DNA from: Muscardinus avellanarius | Taxonomy: Eukaryota > Chordata > Mammalia > Rodentia > Gliridae | Assembly: GCA_963383645.1 (NCBI GenBank) | Contig: OY726565.1 | Location: forward strand, 41,195,944-41,259,943 | DNA: 64,000 nt | Direction: 5' to 3' | Shown here: positions 33,246 to 44,426 of the stretch, piece by piece | Layout: each line of letters begins with the position of its first letter | Position numbering within the stretch: the stretch's first letter is position 1 | Notes under the pieces: generated by a model | Database searches by the model: none | What the model saw: only the letters and a program-made list of their open reading frames with translations | What the model was told of the DNA's origin: nothing | Position numbers and translations under genes: made by a program

Positions 33246-33310
33246 GTAAAGTGATGAATGTATTAATTAACATGGTTGTAGTAATCATTTCACAATGCCA
33301 ATTGTATTCC
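32925..33310 (+). mobile_element. Old L1 (L1MA/B-type) 3' UTR fragment
   Basis: 'gctaaatgaaataagccaaa', 'gacagaatatagaatagtgg', 'agattaaatgttcaccacag', (CA)n at 33,199-33,242, then 'gtaatcatttcacaatg', matching the order of old mammalian L1 3' ends. Confidence 0.7.
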
Positions 33311-33651
33311 TATTATAACTAGGAAAAGGCATTCTACAAGACAAATGGCATAAACTTTCAATACATCATCTTTTGTGAAAGCACAAAACATACACTAAAG
33401 ATTGAAAGATATTTAAAATACATAAAAATAAATGCAAAATACGATCTTGGATTAAATTTCATTTAACAAATTAGTTTCATTGGAATTTGGGAATGAATAA
33501 TTAGTAAAATATGAATATGGAGTGGATATGAGATATTACTAAAGTCATATTAATTTTATTGGTGATTATTGTTATTTTAGTCATGGGAGAAGACTTTTAG
33601 AGGGATAGAAATTTATACTGCTTGTAATTTACTTTTAAAAACTTCAGTTTA

Positions 33652-33865
33652 AGCCAGGCATGGTGGCACATGCCTATAATCACAGTACTTAGGAAACTGA
33701 GACAGGAGGATTGTAGGTTTGAGGTCAGCCTCAGAAACTTAGCAATACTCTCAGCAACTTAGCAAGACCCTGTTTCAAAAAAAATAAATAAAAAGATCTG
33801 GAATGCAGCTTAGAGGTAGAATGCTCCTGGGTTCAATCCCCAGTAAAATAAATAAAAAATAAAGA
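33652..33865 (+). mobile_element. B1-dID-type SINE
   Basis: 'agccaggcatggtggcacat' through 'gggttcaatccccagtaaaa' and an (AAAT)n-like tail. Confidence 0.88.
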
Positions 33866-34037
33866 TGCCTCTGGTTTAGACAATGTAACTTGTATGTTTC
33901 TCTGAGTCAGTTTTAATATGTATTGCAGAGGTATTTAGTAGTTCTAATTGAAAATATACTTTCAGGGGTGGCCAGCTAACATTTAGTGTAAAAGCTACAT
34001 ACTAAACACAGCTACTACAAGTACTTTGTCTATTTTT

Positions 34038-34052
34038 AAAATCTCTGATCAA
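34038..34052. repeat. Target-site duplication of composite copy 5 (left)
   Basis: 'aaaatctctgatcaa', repeated exactly at 35,026-35,040: 15 bases. Confidence 0.93.
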
Positions 34053-35025
34053 CAGAGCCTGCCATGAGGCAAGGCCGGTGCTGGGACCTTAGAGGCCAGG
34101 ATCAGAGCCTGCCAAGGATTAGGTCAGTGCCAGGGTAAACAAGGCCGGGATTGGAGCCTGCCATGAGGCAAGGCTGGTGCTGGGGCCTTTGAGGCAGGAA
34201 CCGAAGCCTGCCAAGGGGTTAGGCCGGTGCCAGGGCCAGCAAGGCCGGAATCGGAGCCTGCCATGAGGCAAGGCCGGCACTGGGGCCTCCGAGGCTGGGA
34301 TTGGAGCCTGCCAAGGGGTTAGGCTGATGCCGGGGCCAGCGGCCAGCATTGGAGCCTGCCATGAGGCAAGGCCGGTGCTGGGGCCTCCGAGGCTGGGATA
34401 AGAGCCTGCTGAGGGGTTAGGCCTGTGCCAGGGCCAATGGCCAGCATCAGAGCCTGCCATAGAGGCAAGGCCTCTATGGGGGCCTCTGAGGCCGGGATTG
34501 GAGCCAGCTGAGGGGTTAGGCTGGTGTCGGGGCCAGCAAGACCAGAATCGGGGCCTCCCATGAGGCAAGGCTGCTGCTTGAGCCAGCGAGGTCCGGATCA
34601 GTCTACCGGGTAGCCAGGCCACTACTAGGGCTATCAAGAGTGGGATTGGTACTTGCAATGTGGCATGCACAGAGAAATATCACAGAAAATAAAAATCAGA
34701 TGCTTCCCCTAATCAGCAAAAACTAGGAAGAAAAGGGCAACAGGAAGAGGTTGAGCTATAGAAAGGGCCCTATAGTGAAGCAACTAAGGTGACCAATCAG
34801 AGGGTATGGAATAGGGGAGGATGGAGCCTCTTTAAAGCGCAGGTGGTACATAAACAAATGTATCAAAGTTAATCACCAAACAAGCATGGGATGGAGGGAG
34901 GGGGAGGGAATGGGATGGGGGCTGGATGAGGGCTAATTGGATGATGTGTGCTTGTATATCCTCTCAAGTCTTGTATTCCAATGTGATATATGATTACAAT
35001 GCACCAATAAAAAATAAAATAAAAT
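34053..35025 (+). mobile_element. SVA-like composite retroelement, copy 5 (5' truncated in the VNTR)
   Basis: Starts inside the VNTR ('cagagcctgccatgaggcaa'), runs through about six 100-bp units (to ~34,650), the L1 3'-UTR-derived module (34,651-35,008, ending 'acaatgcaccaataaaaaat') and an (AAAAT)n tail. Exact 15-bp duplications flank it. A 5' truncation starting in the VNTR is what incomplete target-primed reverse transcription would give. It shows that the VNTR plus 3' module travel as one RNA. Confidence 0.92.
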
Positions 35026-35040
35026 AAAATCTCTGATCAA
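35026..35040. repeat. Target-site duplication of composite copy 5 (right)
   Basis: 'aaaatctctgatcaa', identical to 34,038-34,052. Confidence 0.93.
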
Positions 35041-35424
35041 GGACAGAGGTTTTGTCAATTAGTATACTACATGATAAAAATATTCTTTTTATTTTTCACT
35101 ATTCAAAATCAAACATATACAGAGTTACATGATATGGCTATTTCTTTTTATCACTTTCTTTATATAGACTTCTTATTCAATAAAAATTAGCTTTATAATG
35201 GCTTACTAGTTATTCATGATAATATAATTATATCACAGTTATGATGATTGTTTTTGTCTGTGCTGCATGGGAAGATGATTCACTTAGGCATATAATTGCT
35301 CCCTCCTAATTGGAAATATATACATTTAAAGATATAGGAACTGATAAGAATGTCAAATTGCTGCTATTTAGTCCAGATAACCAGTGTTGATCATACTTTT
35401 CATAATATTTGCATATTTGGGGAT

Positions 35425-35770
35425 GGAATGGTTTGAATGTTTGTGCCCTACCCCCAAAATTCATGTTAAATCTTAATGTTCAATGCAGCCATATTAAGAT
35501 GTGGGGCCATTAGGAGATCAGCACAAGAGTTTTGTCCTTATGAATGAGAATAGTGTCATAAAAGATCTGGCCCTTTTGTAAGCTAGGTTTATTTCACCAT
35601 TCTGATCTTCTACCAAGTAAGGGTATAGCAAGAAGGACCTCACTAGATATGGACAACTGGTACACCTTCATTTTGGATTTATCAGTTTCTAGAACTGTAA
35701 GAAATAATTTTTTCTTCTTTATAGATAACTCAGTCTGTGATATTTTGTTGTAGCAACAGGAACAGTTTCA
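35425..35770 (+). mobile_element. MaLR solo LTR, MLT1-like
   Basis: 'atggtttgaatgtttgtgcc', 'aaaattcatgttaaatctta', 'gtggggccattaggaga', 'ctagaactgtaagaaataat' and 'tattttgttgtagcaacagg' occur in the order of MLT1-type LTRs. Internally decayed. Identification from remembered consensus. Confidence 0.7.
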
Positions 35771-36139
35771 GATAAGTGGTTATAAACTTTTAAATGCCTG
35801 CAGGTTCTTTGAGAAATAGTTGATTAAAAACTACTGACACACTCCAGAGAAAACATGCACATGTACACTTGAAAGTTTGCACCCCAAAATCAAAGGACTC
35901 ACAGGATCTGAAACTTATAACTGGGAATAATGATCTATAAAGCAGAAAAGCATAGAAAAACAAAATGTAAAGATACACTACATGTATTTCTTTATATCCA
36001 AGACCATGTCAATGCCAGTAAAATCAATTGTCTTCTAGTAACATGAACATGTACCTTCCTTTGTTCTTCCTCCTGTTTATAGGTTTATCAGAAACTGAAA
36101 GATAAAAAAACTTATACTATATATAAGGGTAAACCTTAT
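35771..36139. other. Unique-looking intergenic DNA
   Basis: Nothing recognised. Confidence 0.4.
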
Positions 36140-36290
36140 CCTATATATAAGGATAAGCATTATCGCATCTCTTTATTTCACAAATGAGAAAAATGAAACC
36201 CAGGGTTATGATATCCTCAAGATGGCACTGTTAATTAATGGTGGATCTATATATCACAGCTCATAGGTCAGACTCACAGTCCATGCTATC
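36140..36290 (-). mobile_element. Ancient MIR SINE fragment
   Basis: 'ttcacaaatgagaaaaatga', 'aacccagggttatgatatcc', 'gtcagactcacagtccatgc' follow antisense MIR order. Confidence 0.55.
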
Positions 36291-36649
36291 TCCCCTAAAA
36301 TAGGAAGCCCAGAATACCAGCAGACTGAGTCCTGCATTGCTCCTCCCCAATTTCAATGCTGATGTATTCAGGCCACAACATTGTAAAGGTTAAAAATATT
36401 TGAGGTATCTATCCATTGTTTACTTACTCTTGGAAATGTCAAGAGGGTTGCATATTTGTGAGTTCAGGTGAATAGTGTACTACCAAAATGAAACAGCTGG
36501 ACTATACCCTCTGGCCATGCAGAAAGACAATTTGCTTGGGCTAGTATAGCATGGGTATTTCAGAGAGGTTGAACTGGTTGGTTGTTGCAGGCTTAATGAA
36601 TTTACTGACTCAGGCATAGCGCTTCAGGCATGCAGACTTGTAAGGGGAA

Positions 36650-36830
36650 ATTGTCAGCATTCTTAGTGAAACTAAGAATGGAACTAATAATGTCTAATTG
36701 GTCTAATTGGAACTAATACTGTCTAATGTCTAACAAAACTAATATTGTCTAATTGTCTTATTAGGGGCTACCATATTAGACTAATATTGTCTAATTGAAA
36801 CTAATATTGTCTTAGGGGCCACCATACATT
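36650..36830. repeat. Local degenerate repeat of 'ctaatattgtctaattg'
   Basis: Blocks of 'aactaata.tgtctaattg' recur at least five times with irregular spacing, and 'aggggc.accata' twice. No family recognised. Confidence 0.7.
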
Positions 36831-37525
36831 AACCAAACTCTCTGAGCTCAAAGCCAGAGACAGAAAGGAAATTTGTTAACTTACAATAAATGAGATACTG
36901 TCACAGAACCTGCCTTCAGGACTGATTATAAAGGAAGTCAAATGGTAATCAGAAAGTTGTTTCTGCACTTGGAGTCCAAACAATGAAAATTATATGAATC
37001 TAAAGCCATAAATAGACTAAGAGACCCCAAATTATCTACCTCATGGTAGAAAGAGTGCTACCTGTGGAACCATAATACTTTAATTTAATTCTTTCTGTAT
37101 TCTTTGAAATTCAAGTCTTTAAGATTTTATTCTCTATTTTAGGCAGATTCCAGGGGAATTTCAATCGAATTACAGTCCTCTTCAGCTTTAAAATTTACCA
37201 CAATGGTAGATACAAAACATGTCAATAGCAAACTCTGTGTACAGTCTTATCTGAGACATTAGCAAGATGCCAGAATAGGACAATTCTGCACCCAACAGAC
37301 AAAAAGTTTCTCTGTGGAAACCTTGTGTTTCAGGTGGAGCCCAGGACTCAATTGGGTCATTTTGAAAGTGTAGACCAGCACCCCGCTGGCAGAACCCACT
37401 GTTAGCAGAAAACCTAGTAATAGCCCCACTTCCCTTAGGGCCTGGTTGTAGCATTGCAACACCTTGAACCCACAACCATAACCAGCTACCATGGGTCTGG
37501 TCTATTCTTTCTCTCGCTCTTTCTT

Positions 37526-37566
<41 letters not shown>

Positions 37567-37578
37567 CTCTTTCTTGCG

Positions 37579-37656
<78 letters not shown>

Positions 37657-38375
37657 TACCAGAGAGGCTAATCTGCCTGTTGACATGGGTCTCAGCAGTG
37701 GAACTGAAAGTTATCCTGTACCTCAGCTCCAGCCCACTCTAAGCTGAAGTCCCAATTTAGTACTGTTCACAAAAGGATCTAGAGGAAGACTTGCCCATCC
37801 AGTCTACCAAGGCAGGTTTGCCTACCTTTGTCCCACAGCGGACTCTGAAGGGCCCCTGTCTCATAGTCTCACTGTTCTGCCCTGGCAGAGAGCTGCCAAA
37901 ATACTAGCCTATCTGAGCTTCAGTGATGGGTTCCCTGGCTTTTGTTCCACAGCAGAAGCTAAAGGGACCAAGAATTAGCTTCAGCTCTTCTCGGCTATAG
38001 CCCAAGATCTCTCCCACCTGTATGGATCTTCTGGAGGCTCACCTGTCTGAGCTCCTAGAACAGGCTTGCTTCAATTCCATAAATATCCTGAAGAGTCCCT
38101 CTAAGACTGCAACAGTCATGGGGTTGGGGACCACAACAGTCTTCTCAGGATTGTTGTACAGGCTGGAATTTTAAAATTTATTTACTATGTAGTTGATCAT
38201 TGAGTCATTATCTCACCTTAAAGGTAACAAAATAGAGATATTCAGTGACTTGTCTGAAAACATACCACCAATCAAAAGGGAAGAACAAAAAACTGAGATC
38301 AATTCAGCCCTGAGACATTGGCATAGATCTCAGGGGTCCACTCTTTAAAATACCTTCTTCAAAATGTCCAAAACT
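36831..38375. other. Unclassified DNA containing a compound microsatellite
   Basis: GC-richer than its flanks but no coding motif recognised. It could be an old L1 5' region or unique DNA. The only firm feature is the (CT)n(CA)n at 37,510-37,653. Confidence 0.35.
37510..37653 (+). repeat. Compound (CT)n-(CA)n microsatellite
   Basis: (CT)n in two blocks interrupted by 'ttgctctttcttgcgctt', then (CA)n at 37,622-37,653. Confidence 0.95.
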
Positions 38376-38596
38376 CAGCCAGGCATGGTGCCACGTGCTT
38401 GTAATTACAGATTTGGGGATTTTGAGACAGTAGGATCATGGTTTGTGAGCAGCCTCAGCTACTTAGTGAGGCCCTTTGCAATTCAGTGAGACTCTGTTCC
38501 AAAATAAAGAATAAAAAATTGGGCTGAGGGTATAGCTCAGAGGTAGAATGCTTCTGGGTTCCATGCCCAGTACCAAAAAAAAAAAAAAAAAAAGTT
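38376..38596 (+). mobile_element. B1-dID-type SINE
   Basis: 'agccaggcatggtgccacgt' to 'gggttccatgcccagtacc', pure A-tail of about 19. Confidence 0.88.
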
Positions 38597-38599
38597 CAA

Positions 38600-39460
38600 A
38601 CCTCCTTTAGTTCCTGAGACGGAACAATAATGCTCCCTGCAAAGATGTCCTAATCCTGGGATGCAACCCATATGGACTCCATCACACACTTCCCTCTTTA
38701 GCTCTTTTTGGCCTCATACACTATATTTGAGGTCAGGCCAAAGCCCTGGGGAGCTATGGGACTAGAGCCTTCAGGGTTGTTTCAGCCTACATGTTCACGC
38801 CCTGGTTCCAGGAGAAAGTGTGATGAGCAGATTGTTCTCAGCAGCCAGCACACATCTTTTGCAGGATTATGGGGAGAGAAGAGAATCAGAATGGCCCTGG
38901 CAGAATGAACTTTCACTCACCTTGGACACAGGATGAGTTCAGGGCTCCATTCCCTATGCAGTCTCCTGATGACCTTTGAGACTGAGCCAATGTGGTGACC
39001 CAAGCTATTGCTTGTTCAAGTTGCAATCACAGTGCTATTTCCTGTTCACAGAACCAGAAGGTAGCAGGGGTCTAACCAGAGCAGCATATTATTGGCACTG
39101 TGTGCTTCCTGCCACTAGCATCTGGGGCAGTCACCCTGATTCTTGGGAGTGACTCCTCCAGTCACCTTTGAGGGCTCGCAAGACCATTCCAGTGCAAAGC
39201 CTATAGATCTTTCTAATTGATGTCTTCTTCTTCTGTTTTCTTCTATTTTCGTTTCTCTTTTCATCTTTCTTTCCTCTCTTTTCTTTTTCTTTCATTTATT
39301 CATTTATTCATTTATTTATGGCCTTCTATCAACATGATGATACAATACCACGTTGGGAATAACATTTTTGAGCACATGGTATTTTTCTTCTCATTTTGGC
39401 CATGATATCGTCACCTGTTCTCTCCCTTGACAGTGTGTGGAAGACAATGGTGTGGTCCTC
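38600..39460. other. Unique-looking intergenic DNA
   Basis: T-rich stretch near 39,230-39,320. Nothing else recognised. Confidence 0.4.
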
Positions 39461-39464
39461 TATT

Positions 39465-39870
39465 TCATAAAGCCAACATCACCCTAATACAAAACTTGTT
39501 AAAGTTTTCTAGGAAAGGAAAACTACTAGCTGATATCCTCATGAATAAATATGCAAAGTCCTCATGAAAAGTGTAGTTAATCAAATTCAACAATGTACAA
39601 AATGAATTATACCAACTGCCACTTAATCCAAATATTCAAAGCTAGTTTAACATTTAAAAATCAGTTAATGTAATCTGCAACATTAAGAGGCTAAAGAAAC
39701 AAAATCATGTGATCATATCAATGCATGCAGAAAAAGTATATGGTAAAATCTAATATCTATGAGGACTATGAAGGAATAGAATGCCTCATCTTAACAGAGT
39801 TTCCACAAAACTGTATAACTATCACACTAGATGAGAAACTGATCCTTTTCCCAGTGACTGTCTGAGACAT
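39465..39870 (+). mobile_element. Old L1 (L1M-type) ORF2 reverse-transcriptase remnant
   Basis: 'aaaggaaaactactagctga', 'cctcatgaataaatatgcaa', 'aaatcatgtgatcatatcaa', 'gcagaaaaagtatatggtaa' follow the L1 RT coding order (…YRPISLMN…; DAEKAFDK) but are full of stops. Confidence 0.7.
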
Positions 39871-40699
39871 CGGCTCGGCCTTCACTATTTCTTACCACTG
39901 CATGTAAATCTATACCTCAAAATAAAAATTTTAATTAAAAAATTCAGTAAAAGTATGGATTCAGTTTAGTCGATTCTAATTAAATTAATGCCATTTGTAT
40001 GTTTCCTAAGGTCACAATATACACAGCTACGTGCTTCTGCACATATCACAGAATGAAAGTATAACACCTCACATTTCTGATCAACTTGCATCACCCGAGG
40101 ATAACCATTGTATCTCATATCAGCATACCTGTTTAAAATTCCAACTCTATTCCCAGAGCCAAGGAGGTGTGAAGAAATCACACTGACTTAAAAATAAATT
40201 GAATAGACCCTATCTCCTTTTTCTATTTCTGTTCCTGATTTTTATCTTTATGCCTTTGGAAACTTTAAGTATGTTTGCTGTAAGCTAAGACTTCTATTAT
40301 TTTTAAGTTAGGCAATATGTATAACAGTAAAAGATAAAGTGCTAAGGAAGACAAATGCTGGATTTAAAATTACTCTAGAGAGGTTTCGTTTATAACAAAT
40401 AAAGTTAATTTCAGCAAGTCAGAATATTTAGAAAGTTAAGCAATCATAAAAATCTTGACCTATAAATATTGAAATTACAAACCTTCCTTTCCTCATAACT
40501 TATGACTAACCCACTCATGACTTTAACCCACTTGTGATTTTTTAAAAATGCACAAAATGAGTAAATAAATAACATTTTAAACTCAGGATTTTATATTCAA
40601 TTCTAAAATGCCTTCTGTATTTTCTTCAAAATTATACAATAAAACATACTAATTTAACTTTAAGACAATATAAATATGAGATATAGAACAATTACAAAT

Positions 40700-40835
40700 T
40701 TTTCAAAGTGATTTTATTCATTCATTCAGCATATAATGAGTGCTTACTGTGTTATAGACACTATTTTGTTATCAGTGTGCAGGACAGATGCAATCTCTGC
40801 CCTCACAGTGTTTACATTTTAGTGATAATTATCCT
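40700..40835 (-). mobile_element. Ancient L2 LINE 3' fragment
   Basis: 'attcattcattcagcatata', 'gagtgcttactgtgttatag', 'ctctgccctcacagtgttta' match antisense L2 3'-end order. Confidence 0.6.
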
Positions 40836-40849
40836 AGAGTAATTATGGA

Positions 40850-42590
40850 AAGATATTCCATGTTCATGGATAGACAGAATACATATCATCAAAATGGCTA
40901 TACTTCCAAAAATGATCTACAGATTCAATGCAATGCCCATTAAATTACCAAGATCATTCCTCACAGACATAGAAAAATCAGTCCTTAAATTCATTTGGAC
41001 CAACAAAAAACCAGAATAGCCAAAGTAGTTCTCAGCAACAAAAACCATGCAGGAAGAATCATAATACCTGACTTTAAACTATACTACAAAGCCATTGTAA
41101 TAAAAACAGCATGGTACTGGCACAAAAACAGATACATAGACCAATGGAGCAGAATAGAAGACCCAGAAACAAATCCACACACTTACAGCCAATTGATTTT
41201 TGACAAGGAGCCAAAACACACTGAAAAAAAAATAGCATGTTCAACAAATGGTGTTGGCAAAAATGACTAACCATATGCAGAAAATTGGAAATTAATCTCA
41301 CTTTCTTACCCTGTGCAAGAGTCAATTCAAGATGGATCAAAGACTTGGAAATTAGGCCAAAGACCTTGAAGCTCCTTGAAGAGGGCATAGGTCCAACACT
41401 GCAATACATAGGCACAGATAAACACTTTCTCAACAAGACCCCAAAGGCACAAGAAACTAAAAGGTGAATCGATATGTGGTTTTGCATAAAACTGAAGAGC
41501 TTCTGTACAGCAAAAGAAACTGTCAAGAACTTCAATCAAGAGCCAAGAGAACGGGAGAAAATTTTTGCCACCTACACTTTTGATAGAGGACTAATATCTA
41601 GAATATACAGAGAACTCAAGAAACGCAACACTAAGAAAATAAATAACCCAATAAAAAAATGGGCAAGTGAATTAAATAGACACTTCAAGAAAGGAGAAAT
41701 TCAAATGGCCAATAAATGCATGAAAAAATGTTCAACATCATTAGCAACCAGAGAGATGCAAATCAAAACTACCCTGAGATTTCACCTAACTGTGACTAGA
41801 ATGGCAATCATTCAAAACACAAAAAACAACAGATGCTGGCGAGGATGTGGAGAAGTGAGAACTCTAAGACATTGTTGGTGGGATTGAAAATTTGTGCAAC
41901 CACTTTGGAGAATAGTATGGAGGAGCCTCAGAAGAATGGGAATGAACTTACCATTTGATACAGCAATGCGTCTGGGTATATACTCAAAGGAATAGAAACC
42001 AAAACACCAATGCATGCTTATCTATGTTCATAGCAGCACAATTCTCCATTACCAAACTATGGAAATAGCCAAGATGTCCATCAGCAGATGAATGGATTAC
42101 AAAACTATGGTATATGTACAAAATGGAATTATACTCAGCCATAAAGAAAAACACAATTACATCATTTATAGGGAAATGGATGGAACTGGAGGACATTATG
42201 CTAAGTGATATTAGTCAGTCACAGAAAATGAAGAAATCAGATGCTTTCCCTAATATGTGAAAGCTAGGGAGAAATGGGTAACAGGAAGAACTCTAGATGA
42301 AGAAGGAGATCCTATAGAGGAGCAAATAAGGTGACCCAACTGAGGGGATGGAAGGGGGAAAGAGAGAAACTCTCTAAAGCACATGATGTACTTAAACAAA
42401 CATATCAAAGTCAATCACTAAGCCTAGCATGGGCAGGATGGATGGGGAGGGAAATGGGGTGGGGATCAGGTAAGGGCTAATTAGGTAATATGTACATGTA
42501 TATCTCCACAAGTCTTTTATCCCATTAAGATGTATGACTACAATGCACCAATAAAAATAATAAAATAACTTCAACATAAAAAATAAAAAT
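40850..42590 (+). mobile_element. 5'-truncated L1 with lineage-A 3' UTR
   Basis: Begins in ORF2 after the RT core and runs to the 3' end. The reading frame is broken but recognisable (…[13 protein letters not shown]…[28 protein letters not shown]; …[17 protein letters not shown] near 41,830-41,887). The 3' UTR (~42,237-42,560) is the version shared with the composite element: 'aagctagggagaaatgggta', 'gtcaatcactaagcctagca', 'actacaatgcaccaataaaa'. Confidence 0.85.
42237..42560 (+). repeat. L1 3' UTR, lineage A (reference for the composite's 3' module)
   Basis: Collinear with composite modules at 13,961-14,318 and 34,651-35,008 and inverted ones at ~17,990-18,345 and ~27,095-27,480. Contains a G-rich tract around 42,430-42,465. 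Confidence 0.8.
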
Positions 42591-42714
42591 AAAAGAAGAC
42601 ATACAAAGAACCACTTTTATATTAGTATTTCTGTAAGCATGGGAAGGTAGAATTACTGTTTCTCTGGAAACAATAATTTCCCTAAGTCCTTTAGATTCAT
42701 GTATATAATAGCTG

Positions 42715-44410
42715 AGGATTGCAAATTCTTATCAACACATGAATGGATAAACAAACTGCATTATGTTCATATAATGGACTACTAGCCAACAGTAATAAGA
42801 GAATATATTGCTGATACAGGCAAAAGTAAGGATGAATATCAAAAACATGCTGAGCAAGGATGCCAGTCTCAGCAGTTATATATTGTATAATTCCATTATG
42901 TGAAACTCTGGGAAAAAAAATCTACTCTATAGTGACAGAAAGCAAATCAGTTTTTGCTCAAGGCTCAGGATGGGGAAAACTGACAGGGAAGAGGAGTGAA
43001 GGAAACATTCTCTATTTTGATTTTGAATGTTAGTTACATAGGTCTGTGAATTTGGCAGAAATGCAAATTTAAAATAAATATATATAACAAATATAAAAAT
43101 AAATTTAAGAGAAAATAACAGAAAGATATGCAAATTAAGAGAAAATCATATGATTATCAAAGTGAATGCAGAAAACATCTGACAAAATCAAAATCACTCA
43201 TGATTTATAAGTGCATACCTTTTATCAAGTTAAAATAGAAGCCTCTTTACAAACGAACAAACCAAAAACAACAAAATCTCCTTCAAAGAAAGTTTTCTCC
43301 TGAAATTGAGCAAGAGATAATCTGTATTATCTCTTTTGTAAAATATTGTACTGAAAGTCCTATAAATCTGGAAAAAGAAATAAGATAATAAAGACTGGAA
43401 GAGAATAAAAATATTATTGCTCACATGTTACATTATCGTTTATGTTGAAAATTTAAAAGAACCTATTAATTAATAAAATTTAGCAATATTTTTGACAAAG
43501 TTATAAAATTCAATTGTATGCCTCAATGTTTAAAAAGATATTGTAAATAATACTTTTTAAGTTTATCATTACAATCATTGGCAAATTAAAAAGAGATGCT
43601 CTTTAACTTAGGGTAGAGTTTCATTCCATTAAACCCATAATAAACTGAAAATATTATTAGTTGAAAACATAATAATATACTTAATCTACTGACCAGCATA
43701 ACTTTGCCTTGCCTACTTTACACATTTTTAGAACATGTTATCCTACAGTTGAGCAAATCATAGAACAAAAGGCCCATTTTATAATAAGGTATTGATTCTC
43801 TCACATAATTCATTGACTATCTATTTCAAAAATACTGGCAGCACTGTATGTGCAGTGTAGAGTAGACCATAGTTGTTTTCTTTTCCCTTGTGATTGGTGA
43901 TGCTGTGGCTGACTTATATTATCAGGTATCAATGTGCATATTTAATCTGTAGTAATTAAAGTGAAATGATACTTGTATAAAAACAAAGAAATATTACAAA
44001 ATAGAGAAGAAACAAATCCACATACATATCATCACTTCATTGGTAATATGACTTTTTAATAAGTAGTATCAGATCAATTCAATAAGCATATGTAAAAAAT
44101 GGTTATCAAATGTTTCCCCATACCATATACAAAAATCATTTACAAACAAATTACAGACTTAATTTAAAATGTAAATCAGAGAAGTTTGTAGATGTCAGTA
44201 TAGTACACAATATCATTATGACCTTAAGTTGACAAAGATTTATTAAGCAGGACATAGCGAGCATAAAGTTTGAAGGAAAAATTAATACAATGATTTTATT
44301 AAAATCATGAAATTCTGTTTGTGCCATTAGCAGTGTTAAAAAGCAGTTAGTGAGATTAAAAGGCAAGTCTTAGAGTAAGAGAAAGCATTTCCCATTCTTA
44401 TGTTTTTTTT
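42715..44410 (+). mobile_element. Old L1M sequence (left of the full-length L1)
   Basis: 42,715-43,130 resembles an old L1 3' UTR ('atagtgacagaaagcaaatc', 'ggctcaggatgggg', 'tagttacataggtctgtg'). 43,130-44,410 resembles decayed ORF2 ('gaaaatcatatgattatcaa', 'gcagaaaacatctgacaaaa', 'aaatgtaaatcagagaagtt'). The latter continues at 51,549-52,190, so the full-length L1 landed in it. Confidence 0.6.
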
Positions 44411-44426
44411 AAAATCAGCATATATA
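44411..44426. repeat. Target-site duplication of the full-length L1 (left)
   Basis: 'aaaatcagcatatata', repeated exactly at 51,533-51,548. Confidence 0.93.

Noticed and set aside
37188..37652. 154-codon ORF beginning with Cys-Val and Glu-Arg runs
   Set aside because: Translation of the (CT)n(CA)n microsatellite.
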